Assembly (NCBI GenBank): GCA_937907415.1 | Contig: CALCHY010000403.1 | Coordinates: 1-16,241 of the forward strand | Reading direction: 5' to 3' | DNA from: an uncultured Trueperaceae bacterium | GTDB taxonomy: Bacteria > Deinococcota > Deinococci > Deinococcales > Trueperaceae | DNA length: 16,241 nucleotides | Shown here: positions 1 to 7,117 of the stretch, piece by piece | How positions within the stretch are numbered: position 1 is the stretch's first letter | Layout of the letters: each line of letters opens with the position of its first letter | Notes under the pieces: generated by a model | The model's database searches: none | Told to the model about the DNA's origin: nothing | What the model saw: the letters and a program-made list of their open reading frames with translations, nothing else | Program-made: the position numbers and the translations under genes

Positions 1-312
1 GCAGGCTCCGGCACCCGCGACGTGCTCGAGCAGGCGCTAGCGGGAGCGGGCATCAGGCCGGACGTGCGCCTTGAGCTAGGCGAGCCGGAGGCCATCAAAC
101 TCGCGGTGCGGGCGGGTATCGGAGCGGCCGTCCTCTCGCGGGTCGCCGTCGCCGAGGCGGCCTCGCGCGGCGAGCTGGTGGCCGTCTCGATAGACCACCC
201 CGGCTTCAAGCGGCGCTTCACGCTCCTGCACCCGTCGGAGGAGTTGGCCAGCCACGCGGCCTGGGCGTTCAGGGCGCTCGCCGTCGCGCAAGACGAGATG
301 GCCCGGGCCTAG
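1..312 (+). CDS. LysR-type transcriptional regulator, C-terminal fragment (5' end outside window)
   Basis: The reading frame is open from base 1 to the TAG at 310-312, so the gene starts upstream of the window. Only about the last 103 residues are visible. They begin with GSGTRDVLEQ, the conserved stretch of LysR effector-binding domains (usually preceded by REPGS). Next comes a segment with GEPEAIKLAVRAGIGAAVLS, matching the second half of the periplasmic-binding-like fold, where the family has a 'G.GIA.LP'-type motif. The DNA-binding helix-turn-helix would lie upstream. LysR proteins bind DNA as tetramers and respond to a small ligand; the target and ligand cannot be read from this fragment. 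The gene converges on the M3 peptidase and shares its last four bases with it. Family is secure, specific function unknown. Confidence 0.88.
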   Translation, partial: AGSGTRDVLEQALAGAGIRPDVRLELGEPEAIKLAVRAGIGAAVLSRVAVAEAASRGELVAVSIDHPGFKRRFTLLHPSEELASHAAWAFRALAVAQDEMARA

Positions 313-2000
313 GCCTCGTCGCCCAGCGCCTCGACCGCCAAGTCAGCCAAACGCGCGATCGTCTCCTGGTCGAACTTGAAGCCCACGCCCGCAGCCTCGT
401 AGAGCTCGTTGAGCGGCCGCGTGCCGCCCAAGGCCAACGCGGACTTGTACAGCCGCAGTGCCTTCTGGGCGTCCTGGCGGGCGTTCTCCCACACCTGCAG
501 CGCGCCGAGGTAGGCCATGGCGTACTCGATGTAATAGAAGGGGAAGAGGTAGACGTGAATGATCTGCCACCCCTTGGCGGCCGCATCCTCGAAGCCCGCG
601 TAGTCGACGCCGACGTCGAAGCGCTCGAGCTGCTCCAGCCAGTGCGCGTCGATGTCGGCCGTGGTCACGCCGTCCACCGTGTAAACGAAGTGCTGGAGCG
701 CGTCGATCTGCATGGCCCGCACGAGCAGTGTCAGGGCCCTCACGAGGAGCGCGGCTTGCGAGCGCTGCGCGTCCTCCTCCCCGTAGAAGCCACCACGTTC
801 GCGCCTCAAGAACGGCAGCGTGAGGAGCTCCATGGCCTGCGACGCCAGTTCGTTCATCTCGGGCCGGTGCGAGAAGTGCCATTGCAGCGGCCAGCGGTCC
901 TGCGTGAGTACCGAGTGGAAGGCGTGACCGGCCTCGTGACGCATGGTCAGCAGGTCGTCGTCCGTGCCGACGGCGCTCCAGTACACGTACGGGCGCCGCG
1001 AGCGGGGGAAGTAGTTCTGGTAACCCAACCCGGGGACCTTGGTTGGGCGCGGTTCGAGGTCCATCCAGCCGCCGCGCAGGAGTTCGTAACCCGCCGCCAG
1101 CTCGGGATCGAGGGCTTGGAACATGCGAGCCAGCCCCTCCTCTAGCTCGGCGACCGTCTCGAAAGGTCTCAGCGGCTCGCGGCCCCGCACGTCACAGTCG
1201 AGGTCCCACGGCCGCAGGCGCTCCAGCCCAAGGTAGTTGGCCCTACGCGCGTACACGCGGCGCAGGCGCGGCACGACCTCCCGCGCAACGGCCTCGTGCA
1301 TGCGTAGGGTGTCTTCCGGCGTGTACTCGCGCCGCTTGGCGTTGCGCCATGCCAGAGCCCGGTAGTCTGGCAGGCCAGCATTCCGCGCCATCTCGCTGCG
1401 CAGCGGCACGAGGCGCGCGAACACCTCGTCGAGGTCGGCGTTCAGCGCCTGCCGCCCGGCAACGATGGCGCGGTACGCGCGCTCGCGCAGGTCGCGGTCG
1501 GGGCTCTCGAGCTTCGCCTGCGCTTGGCCGAGGGTGAGTACCTCGCCGTCGAGGTGAACGCGCAGGGCGCCCGTCACCTCGCCGTAACGTTGCCCAAGTG
1601 CTGCTTCCTCCGCAGCCAGCTCGAGGTTCTCCTCGCGGAACAACTCGACGGTGTCGCGCATGTCCGCCCACGCGCCCTTTAGGTCGGCGGGCGGCTCGTA
1701 GCCAGGCACGGCCAGCAGCTTGCGGTTGAGTTGGTCAGCGACGCGCTCCACTTCGGGCATCACGCGGCTAACGACGTCGAGGAAGGCGTTCTTGGCGCCC
1801 TCGTCCGCCGTGTCCTCGTCCTTGGCGCGCACGAGGCCGGCGATCAGCTCACCGAAGTCGACGGACACGGCGTCTACCTTGACGAGGAACGCCGGCATGT
1901 CTGCCGCCGTCACGTCCTCGTCAAGCAGCGCGCGCATGCGCGGAACGAACGAGTCAGGGTCGATGTCGGCAACCACGAACTTGCTTACAGTCGATGACAT
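309..2000 (-). CDS. M3 family oligoendopeptidase (PepF-like zinc metallopeptidase)
   Basis: Encodes 563 residues, close to the usual 560-600 for bacterial M3 oligoendopeptidases, which cleave short peptides in the cytoplasm. The zinc site is visible: HEAGH at residues 355-359 supplies two histidine ligands and the catalytic Glu356, and Glu384 in the NELAS segment about 25 residues later is the expected third ligand. The M3 C-terminal hallmark with aromatic clusters (FPFYYIEYAMA, about 505-515) is present. No signal peptide is seen. The start is ATG at 2000 with no clear Shine-Dalgarno; a TAACCT hexamer lies 5 bases upstream. It lies 38 bases downstream of the P1 peptidase on the same strand, so the two may be co-transcribed. 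It converges on the LysR gene, with both stop codons sharing a CTAG. Assignment to M3 is firm; the exact subfamily and peptide preference are not. Confidence 0.95.
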   Translation of the reverse strand: MSSTVSKFVVADIDPDSFVPRMRALLDEDVTAADMPAFLVKVDAVSVDFGELIAGLVRAKDEDTADEGAKNAFLDVVSRVMPEVERVADQLNRKLLAVPGYEPPADLKGAWADMRDTVELFREENLELAAEEAALGQRYGEVTGALRVHLDGEVLTLGQAQAKLESPDRDLRERAYRAIVAGRQALNADLDEVFARLVPLRSEMARNAGLPDYRALAWRNAKRREYTPEDTLRMHEAVAREVVPRLRRVYARRANYLGLERLRPWDLDCDVRGREPLRPFETVAELEEGLARMFQALDPELAAGYELLRGGWMDLEPRPTKVPGLGYQNYFPRSRRPYVYWSAVGTDDDLLTMRHEAGHAFHSVLTQDRWPLQWHFSHRPEMNELASQAMELLTLPFLRRERGGFYGEEDAQRSQAALLVRALTLLVRAMQIDALQHFVYTVDGVTTADIDAHWLEQLERFDVGVDYAGFEDAAAKGWQIIHVYLFPFYYIEYAMAYLGALQVWENARQDAQKALRLYKSALALGGTRPLNELYEAAGVGFKFDQETIARLADLAVEALGDEA

Positions 2001-2005
2001 TCCAG

Positions 2006-2011
2006 AGGTTA
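2006..2011 (-). promoter_or_regulatory. Possible leaderless -10 element (TAACCT) for the M3 peptidase
   Basis: Read on the minus strand, TAACCT lies 5 bases before the ATG at 2000. This matches the TAnnnT -10 placed just ahead of leaderless genes in Deinococcus, though the gap is at the short end. No Shine-Dalgarno is evident. It sits in the 38-base gap after the P1 peptidase gene and could give the downstream gene its own promoter. Confidence 0.3.
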
Positions 2012-2038
2012 CCGCCTCACGCCGTCACGGCCCCTTGT

Positions 2039-3118
2039 TCACTCGCCTGCGGTTATCAGCTCGAGCGGTAGCGCCTCACCGACAGCGCCGCGGTAACCGA
2101 CGACGGAGGTCGCTAGGCAGAGCGAGTCGTAGATGGCCTCCTCCGTCGCCTCGATGGCGGCAAGGAACAAGGGTGAGAGGTCGTCGTTGCCTACCTCGCG
2201 CCACGGCAGCCGCGGCGCCCTGCCTGCGCGGCGCCTCACGCCTTCCGCCGTCGAGAACGCCAGGGCGTAATCGCCAGAGCCGTTCGAGAACGCCGCTCCG
2301 GTTCGCGCCAAACCGGCCATGGCGCGCGCCGCGAGGCGCTTGAGGCTCGCTGAGCTGAGGGGAGCGTCCGTCGCGAGCAGCATCATGATCGAGCCGTCCG
2401 CCTCGTCTGGCGCCCCGCTACCGGCAGCCGTCAACTCCTCACGCAGGTAGTGCCGTCCTGCACGCAACCCGACGGGCCGACCAGCCACCTGAAGCACGCC
2501 GCCGAAGTTCGACTGCACGAGCGCACCAAGCGTCCAACCACCCAACTCCTCTGGCAGGCGCCGCGAGGCGGAACCGATGCCGCCCTTGAAGCCGAACGCC
2601 AGCGTGCCGGTGCCGGCCCCGACGCTGCCCTGCGCAACGGGCCCGGACGTGGCGCCCTCCAGCGCCGCCAGGACGTGCTCCGGTTGCACGCGCCGCGCGC
2701 GGATGTCGTTGAGGCGCCCGTCGTTGGTCTCCCCGACGAACGGGTTGACGCTGCCAACGCGCCCGTTGCCAGGCTGGGCGAGGGTCCAGTCGATGAGGGC
2801 GTCGGCCGCGCGCGTCACGCACAGCGTGTTCGTGAGGGCCACCGGGGTCTCCAGCTCCCCCAACTCCACCACCTGAGTTGCGCCCACGAGCTTGCCGTAG
2901 CCGTTGCCGACGCATAACCCGGCGGGCACGCGCCACGAGTAGGGATCGTCAGAGTGGGTGAGGAGCACGGTGGCGCCGGTGCGCACGTCGTCGCCCTCGA
3001 TCAAGGTGTGGTGGCCAACACGGACTCCAGCTACGTCGGTGATGGCGTTGAGGGGGCCAGGCGGCAGCACCCCGACTGCCACGCCTAGCCCGCGGACCCG
3101 CGCGCGCGTCTCTCGCAT
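2039..3118 (-). CDS. P1 family peptidase (DmpA-type, MEROPS S58 N-terminal nucleophile aminopeptidase)
   Basis: A 359-residue protein of the DmpA/BapA family. These hydrolases cut themselves into two chains and use the new N-terminal serine as nucleophile; known members remove N-terminal amino acids (L-, D- or beta-residues) from peptides, amides or esters. The opening NAITDVAGVRVGHHT (24-38) is the family signature. The predicted autocleavage site is Gly242-Ser243 in ADGSIMML, followed by ATDAPLS and a SNGSGDYALAFST block (278-290) typical of the beta chain. An N-P-F-V-G-E-T-N-D segment (125-133) is also conserved. No signal peptide is seen. The ATG at 3118 has no obvious Shine-Dalgarno but has TAGGCT 6 bases upstream. 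It is upstream of, and probably co-transcribed with, the M3 peptidase, which would make a peptide-degradation pair. It is divergent from the TelA-like cluster. Substrate cannot be told from sequence. Confidence 0.95.
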   Translation of the reverse strand: MRETRARVRGLGVAVGVLPPGPLNAITDVAGVRVGHHTLIEGDDVRTGATVLLTHSDDPYSWRVPAGLCVGNGYGKLVGATQVVELGELETPVALTNTLCVTRAADALIDWTLAQPGNGRVGSVNPFVGETNDGRLNDIRARRVQPEHVLAALEGATSGPVAQGSVGAGTGTLAFGFKGGIGSASRRLPEELGGWTLGALVQSNFGGVLQVAGRPVGLRAGRHYLREELTAAGSGAPDEADGSIMMLLATDAPLSSASLKRLAARAMAGLARTGAAFSNGSGDYALAFSTAEGVRRRAGRAPRLPWREVGNDDLSPLFLAAIEATEEAIYDSLCLATSVVGYRGAVGEALPLELITAGE

Positions 3119-3124
3119 GCTCGG

Positions 3125-3130
3125 AGCCTA
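3125..3130 (-). promoter_or_regulatory. Leaderless-type -10 element (TAGGCT) for the P1 peptidase
   Basis: On the minus strand, TAGGCT is followed by 6 bases (CCGAGC) and then the ATG at 3118. This fits TAnnnT leaderless promoters. No Shine-Dalgarno is present and I see no convincing -35. Confidence 0.45.
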
Positions 3131-3184
3131 CTACCGCGAACGGCGCGCCAGCGCTTGTCCCTCGCACTTGCGTACGCAACGTCC

Positions 3185-3190
3185 TAACCT
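3185..3190 (+). promoter_or_regulatory. Candidate -10 element (TAACCT) for the TelA-like/DUF6384 cluster
   Basis: TAACCT is followed by exactly 7 bases and then an ATG at 3198, the spacing of a leaderless promoter. Transcription from here would give a roughly 90-base leader ahead of the first cluster gene at 3288. An overlapping CATGAT at 3191-3196, with TTGCGT 17 bases upstream (3168-3173), is a weaker alternative sigma-70-like reading. Confidence 0.35.
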
Positions 3191-3197
3191 CATGATT

Positions 3198-3236
3198 ATG
3201 GAGACTGACGGCAGCCAAGTGCGCTGCTGCCCCTGA
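3198..3236 (+). CDS. Possible 12-codon leaderless leader peptide (METDGSQVRCCP)
   Basis: A short ATG-to-TGA frame starting 7 bases after the TAACCT hexamer, where a leaderless transcript would begin. It encodes METDGSQVRCCP, ending with a Cys-Cys-Pro. It precedes a hairpin at 3251-3268 and the first gene of the coupled cluster. An in-frame ATG six bases earlier (3192) would give MI plus the same peptide. A frame this short can arise by chance; the support is its position relative to the -10 and its place in a structured leader. No function is claimed. Confidence 0.25.
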   Translation: METDGSQVRCCP

Positions 3237-3250
3237 GCGGATGAGCCAAG

Positions 3251-3268
3251 CCCGTCTCACTTGACGGG
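3251..3268 (+). promoter_or_regulatory. Leader hairpin upstream of the TelA-like gene
   Basis: CCCGTC (3251-3256) and GACGGG (3263-3268) form a perfect 6-bp stem around a 6-base loop. It ends 19 bases before the ATG at 3288, just ahead of the AAAGG ribosome-binding site at 3276-3280. No run of T follows, so it is not a standard intrinsic terminator. It may modulate translation or RNA stability in the leader. Confidence 0.4.
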
Positions 3269-3287
3269 GCACATGAAAGGCGACGCC

Positions 3288-4502
3288 ATGACAGATCAAC
3301 AGCCAACCCCAACTGCCGCCGACCTCGCACGCGGCACGCCCCTCAAGTACCTCGACAAGGCGCTCGGGAGCCTGCGCAACCTCGGGCTCGTGCCTGAGAA
3401 CACCGCTAGCCAGGAAGCGCCGATCGTCGCGCTCCTCGACCAGATCTCGGACCTGGACCACGACCGCGTGGTGGCCATCACGCGCACCCTCGCGCAGGCG
3501 TCGCTCTTCAACGACGTCGTGCGCAAGCAGGTCGAGGCCATGGAGATCGGCACGCGCTACGAGGACATCACCAAGTCGTTCAACAGCATCCGTGACGACG
3601 CCAAGTCCATGGTCGACCAGTTGGACGACGGCAAGCTGAGTACCTTCGAGCGCATCTCGAACGTGTGGATGAAGGTCTCGCGCGGCGACATCTCCAGCCG
3701 CTTCGACAAGATCAAGGGCACCTTCCTCGACGTAACGAAGGACGCGCAGGACCAGATCCAGCGCGAGCACATCATCCTCGAGGCGTACCGCGACTTCCGC
3801 GGCGCCCTCAAGGAGTCGGAGGTGTTGGCCTTCGAGGTGCTCAAGAAGGGCGAGGCCGAGCTGGCCGCCGCCAAGGAGAACGTCAACCACTCCATGTCCG
3901 CGGTGGACGCCTACACGGGCGACGACTTGGCCGAGCGCGCCCGCCTGGAACTCGCGCGCGACGAGCAGGTGCGCGCTCTGCAGCTCACCGAGAAGCGCTA
4001 CCAGATAGCCAAGGACCTGTCTGACAACCTCACCATCTCGTACAACACGTCGGAGGTCGTCATGGCGCGCCTCATGCAGACGAACACGGCGAAGGAGCGC
4101 GTGCGCGCCCAAGCCGTGTCGTTCTTCAGCACCAACGAGACGGTGCTGACGGCCCTCACCGCCACCTTCACCGGGCTCTTCGGCCTCAACGAGTCGACGC
4201 GCGCCCTCGACGCCATGACCAAGGGCGTAAGCGACTCGCTCGACACCCTCTCCGACATCGGCGGCAAGGTCCAGGAAGCCGCCCTCAAAGCCGGTTACGG
4301 CCCTACCGTGCGAGCGGAGTCCGTCAAGCGCCTCGTCGAATCGGTCGTCAACTACCAGGAGCGCTCCGTCGAGATCATCGACGACATGCGCAAGCAAGCA
4401 ACAGTGAACGCCGCCGAGATCCGCACTGCCGTAGAGGACGGCAAGCGTCGCCTGGCGCGGTTAGCGGAGCAGGGGGCGGCACTCACCAGCCTCGATGGCT
4501 GA
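3288..4502 (+). CDS. TelA-like (toxic-anion-resistance-like) helical protein, first gene of a coupled three-gene cluster
   Basis: A 404-residue, almost entirely alpha-helical protein with no signal peptide and no clear membrane segment, so probably cytoplasmic. A heptad-rich region spans about 175-245. The C-terminal half has an LMQTN segment (262-266), a SFFSTNETVLTAL segment (278-290) and a long helix with AEIRTAVEDGKRRLARL. This resembles the TelA fold, in which a QTN-type segment precedes a hydrophobic stretch and a terminal helix. The resemblance is from memory and is moderate. TelA proteins are linked to tellurite and other stress resistance, with no agreed biochemical role. ATG 3288 is chosen because AAAGG lies 7 bases upstream; an in-frame TTG at 3261 falls inside the leader hairpin. 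The last 8 bases overlap the next gene (ATGGCTGA), which implies coupled translation. Confidence 0.8.
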   Translation: MTDQQPTPTAADLARGTPLKYLDKALGSLRNLGLVPENTASQEAPIVALLDQISDLDHDRVVAITRTLAQASLFNDVVRKQVEAMEIGTRYEDITKSFNSIRDDAKSMVDQLDDGKLSTFERISNVWMKVSRGDISSRFDKIKGTFLDVTKDAQDQIQREHIILEAYRDFRGALKESEVLAFEVLKKGEAELAAAKENVNHSMSAVDAYTGDDLAERARLELARDEQVRALQLTEKRYQIAKDLSDNLTISYNTSEVVMARLMQTNTAKERVRAQAVSFFSTNETVLTALTATFTGLFGLNESTRALDAMTKGVSDSLDTLSDIGGKVQEAALKAGYGPTVRAESVKRLVESVVNYQERSVEIIDDMRKQATVNAAEIRTAVEDGKRRLARLAEQGAALTSLDG

Positions 4503-5412
4503 CGCCGCTACCGGCAACCCCGCGGCACCCAAGCCGGCAACGCCGCCGCTCGACGACATCATGCTCGCCATGGACGTCGTCGACACCCTGCGTCACCGCG
4601 AGCGCCTCGTCAGCGAGGAGCTGGCGTCTGAAGGGCGTGACGAGGCGATGTTCGAGAACCTGCGGAGCATCTACGCCTCGCAGGGCATCACCGTCACGGA
4701 TGAGATCCTCCGCCAGGGCGTAACGGGTCTCCGCGAGGGACGCTTCGTCTACGTTGCGCCAGAGCGCCGCGCGGGTACGCGCTGGGCGTACTTCTACGTC
4801 AACCGCGCGAAGTGGGGGCGGCTGTTCCTAGCCCTCGCCGTCGTGGCTGCGCTGCTGTTCTTCGGTTACGACGCCGCCTTCAGGGCCCCGCACCGTGCGC
4901 TGGTCTCTGAACTCAACAGCGTGCACGCCACGTTCATCGAGAAGTCGCAAGACCCTGCAGCGACTGCGCGCGCAGACACGCTCTACGCCCTCGGCACCAG
5001 CGCCATCAGCCAAGGCAACGACCGCGAGGCGCGCGCGAACCTCGCCACCCTCACAGCGCTGGAGAGCCAACTCCTCGCGTCTTACACGCTGCGCATCTCG
5101 GCGGACACGACTGGCGTGTGGCGCGTGCCCGAACTCAACAGCCAGGCCGCCAACTACTACATCATCGTCGAGCCGATCGACCGCAACGGCAAGAACATCG
5201 CGGTGCCCGTAACGAACGAGGAGACAGGCCTAACCCAGTCCGTGCGCACCTTCGGGTTGCGCGTGTCCGACGCCACCTTCGAGGCCATCCGTCAAGACAA
5301 GCTCGATGACGGCATCATCCAGAAGAACGTCTTCGGCGAGAAGCAAGCCGGCTTCTTGCAACCCGAGTACTACTTCGACACCACCGGCGCCACCATCACG
5401 AGCTGGGACTGA
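4495..5412 (+). CDS. DUF6384-like single-pass membrane protein with extracytoplasmic domain
   Basis: A 305-residue protein. After a Pro/Ala-rich start, residues 19-86 form a compact helical domain with DDIMLAMDVVDTLRHRE and later an IYASQGI..TDEIL..GV..L.EGRFVY pattern. I recall this as the DUF6384 signature; no biochemical function is known to me. One membrane helix follows (about 107-125, preceded by R and K, so the N-terminus is probably cytoplasmic). Residues 126-305 would be outside: first a helical hairpin (about 132-195), then a beta-rich domain (about 197-305) ending in SWD. The start overlaps the upstream stop by 8 bases, and its TGA shares one base with the next ATG (TGATG). No Shine-Dalgarno is evident, so translation probably relies on coupling. 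It is the likely membrane anchor of the cluster. Confidence 0.85.
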   Translation: MADAATGNPAAPKPATPPLDDIMLAMDVVDTLRHRERLVSEELASEGRDEAMFENLRSIYASQGITVTDEILRQGVTGLREGRFVYVAPERRAGTRWAYFYVNRAKWGRLFLALAVVAALLFFGYDAAFRAPHRALVSELNSVHATFIEKSQDPAATARADTLYALGTSAISQGNDREARANLATLTALESQLLASYTLRISADTTGVWRVPELNSQAANYYIIVEPIDRNGKNIAVPVTNEETGLTQSVRTFGLRVSDATFEAIRQDKLDDGIIQKNVFGEKQAGFLQPEYYFDTTGATITSWD

Positions 5413-7019
5413 TGATCTCCGGAGCCGCTACCCTCGACAAACTACTCAAGGCCATCAACCAGGAACAGGCGCGCATGGGCGAGGTCGACTCGGCGCTCAA
5501 CCGCAGCAACGACGAGATGATCAAGCTCAACACGGGCTGGGTAACCGAACTCAGGCGCCTCGCTCAACTGCGCCTCAGCTTCCTAGCCAGCAAGAGCGCC
5601 ACGGTGGAGAACACGAACGACGAGCAGGTCGTCAAGTTCGTAGCGCAACGCGACGCCGCTTACGATCAGCTGCGGCAGCAGCAGGCGCAACAGGCGGCAG
5701 CAACGGCGAAGCTGGAGGACGCCCGCACGGCCGCCAGCGCCGAGCTCGAGGCCGCGATGCAGGCCGTCGACGCCGCAGAGGCGGCAACGCAGAAGCGCCT
5801 CGAGACGGACGCCGCCTACCAGCGGCAGTTGGCCGCTACCCACGAGGCCGACCGCATAGCAACCCAAGCGGACGCCAAGGCCACCCAGAGCGAAGCAGAG
5901 CAGGAGACGAAAGGTGAGGCGTACCGCGCCGACCCTCTCTTCTCCTACCTGTGGCGCCGCAAGTACGGCACCACCGAGTACCGCCCAGGCGGACTGATCT
6001 TCGCGCCGCTCCTGCGCTACCTCGACGGGCGCGTCGCGCACATCGTCGGGTACCAGGACGCGCGGGCGAACTACTCGCGGCTGCTTGAGATACCCGTGCG
6101 CCTCCGCGAACACGCCGAGCGGTCGAAGGAGGCCGCTACTGCCGCGCACGCCGAGCTGCAACGCGCCGACCTGAAGGCGCGAGCGGATGACGGCATCGGG
6201 GTGCTCGAGCAGAGCCGCGATGCCGCGGAGCAGAAGGTCAAGGGCATCGAGGAGCAGATCAAGGCTGCTGGCGCGGACGCGGCCAAGCTGCAGGAGGCAC
6301 TGAGCCGATTCGCGAACGGCGAAGACCCTGACTACCTGAACGCCGTGGAGTTCCTCCGCAGCGAGTTCGACCGCGCCCCGCTCGACGTCCTGCGGGCAAG
6401 CGCGCTTGCCACCCCGACGCCAAAGGACGACCTCGTCGTGGCGCGCCTCGCGGAGATCGCCAAACAGCGCGAGTCCCTCGCCGCCGCCATCACCGAACTA
6501 CGCACTGGCGCGGCCTCGAACAGGCAACGTTTGCAGGAGCTGACTGAGCTGCGCAACGATTTCGCGCAAGCGGGCATGTCGTCGCCCCAGTCAGCGTTCA
6601 AGGACGAACGGGCCATCGTGACCGGCATCTCACAGTACCTGGCGGGCATGATCACCCAACAGGCGCTCTGGCAACTGCTCAACCGCCAACGCACGGTCAC
6701 CAATCGCGGCGTCGACCCTAACTTCGGCTCAGGCGGCTTCGGGCGCGGCACCGTTTGGGGCGGCGGTAGCGGCCCGACGGTCGACGCTGGCCAAGTGATC
6801 AACGTGGTCGGCTCCATCCTCGACGCCATCGGACGTTCGTCTGGCGGTCGCTCGTCCGGCGGCTTCGGCGGCGGCTTCGGTGGCGGGTCCGGTGGGGGCT
6901 TCGGTGGCAGTTCCGGCGGCGGTCGCTCGAGCGGCAGCTCGCGTCCAAGCGGCGGCTCGCGTCCAAGCGGCGGGAGCATGCCGAAGCGCGGCGGGTTCAA
7001 GACGGGGGGCAAGTTCTGA
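5412..7019 (+). CDS. Coiled-coil protein with Gly/Ser-rich C-terminal tail, third gene of the cluster (unrecognised family)
   Basis: A 535-residue protein I do not recognise. Residues 1-170 are helical, with a strong Ala/Gln/Glu-rich coiled coil (about 75-165). A compact, probably globular, segment of about 172-237 follows, with DPLFSYLWRRKYGTTEYRPG, an LLRYLDGRVAHIVGY stretch and LLEIPVRLREHAE. More coiled coil follows (235-385). A hydrophobic helix with ISQYLAGMITQQALWQLL (406-423) precedes a low-complexity Gly/Ser/Arg tail (436-535) ending KRGGFKTGGKF. There is no signal peptide or unambiguous membrane helix. The ATG at 5412 overlaps the upstream TGA by one base. Such GS tails also occur on TPM-domain and other envelope proteins, but no TPM domain is visible. 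It plausibly acts as a scaffold with the membrane protein encoded just upstream. This is inference only. Confidence 0.85.
   Translation: MISGAATLDKLLKAINQEQARMGEVDSALNRSNDEMIKLNTGWVTELRRLAQLRLSFLASKSATVENTNDEQVVKFVAQRDAAYDQLRQQQAQQAAATAKLEDARTAASAELEAAMQAVDAAEAATQKRLETDAAYQRQLAATHEADRIATQADAKATQSEAEQETKGEAYRADPLFSYLWRRKYGTTEYRPGGLIFAPLLRYLDGRVAHIVGYQDARANYSRLLEIPVRLREHAERSKEAATAAHAELQRADLKARADDGIGVLEQSRDAAEQKVKGIEEQIKAAGADAAKLQEALSRFANGEDPDYLNAVEFLRSEFDRAPLDVLRASALATPTPKDDLVVARLAEIAKQRESLAAAITELRTGAASNRQRLQELTELRNDFAQAGMSSPQSAFKDERAIVTGISQYLAGMITQQALWQLLNRQRTVTNRGVDPNFGSGGFGRGTVWGGGSGPTVDAGQVINVVGSILDAIGRSSGGRSSGGFGGGFGGGSGGGFGGSSGGGRSSGSSRPSGGSRPSGGSMPKRGGFKTGGKF
6838..6980 (+). repeat. Low-complexity GGC-rich repeats encoding the Gly/Ser tail
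   Basis: Repeated GGCGG(C/T)TTCGG-like units at about 6860-6910 encode FGGG/SGGG runs. A tandem 18-base unit at 6933-6950 and 6951-6968 (ending CTCGCGTCCAAGC in both, one mismatch) encodes two copies of a GSRPSG-type hexapeptide, followed by a partial third. All lie in frame inside the coiled-coil protein gene. Repeats of this kind can change length by replication slippage, in whole codons here. Confidence 0.7.
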
Positions 7020-7117
7020 GCCGGAAGCGCAGCCGCGGCAAGGGCGCCACCAAGGGCGCCTCGCGCCCCATCAGCAAGGGCAGGCGCAGCAAACTCGGTG
7101 CGCTGCCTGGCACCGTC

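Noticed and set aside
3261..3266. TTGACG as a perfect-looking -35 box
   Set aside because: The matching -10 position (3284-3289) falls on the start codon of the TelA-like gene and has no TA-rich hexamer; TTGACG is better explained as part of the hairpin arm.
3261..3287. TTG 3261 or ATG 3273 as the start of the TelA-like gene
   Set aside because: TTG 3261 lies inside the leader hairpin and neither has a placed ribosome-binding site, whereas ATG 3288 has AAAGG 7 bases upstream.
2949..4397. A 482-codon open frame on the minus strand opposite the TelA-like gene
   Set aside because: Its sequence is the Leu/Val/Arg/Glu/His-rich composition expected from the complement of a helical GC-rich gene. 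It overlaps both the P1 peptidase 5' end and the leader, and it matches no family I know, while the plus strand gene has a ribosome-binding site and coupled neighbours.
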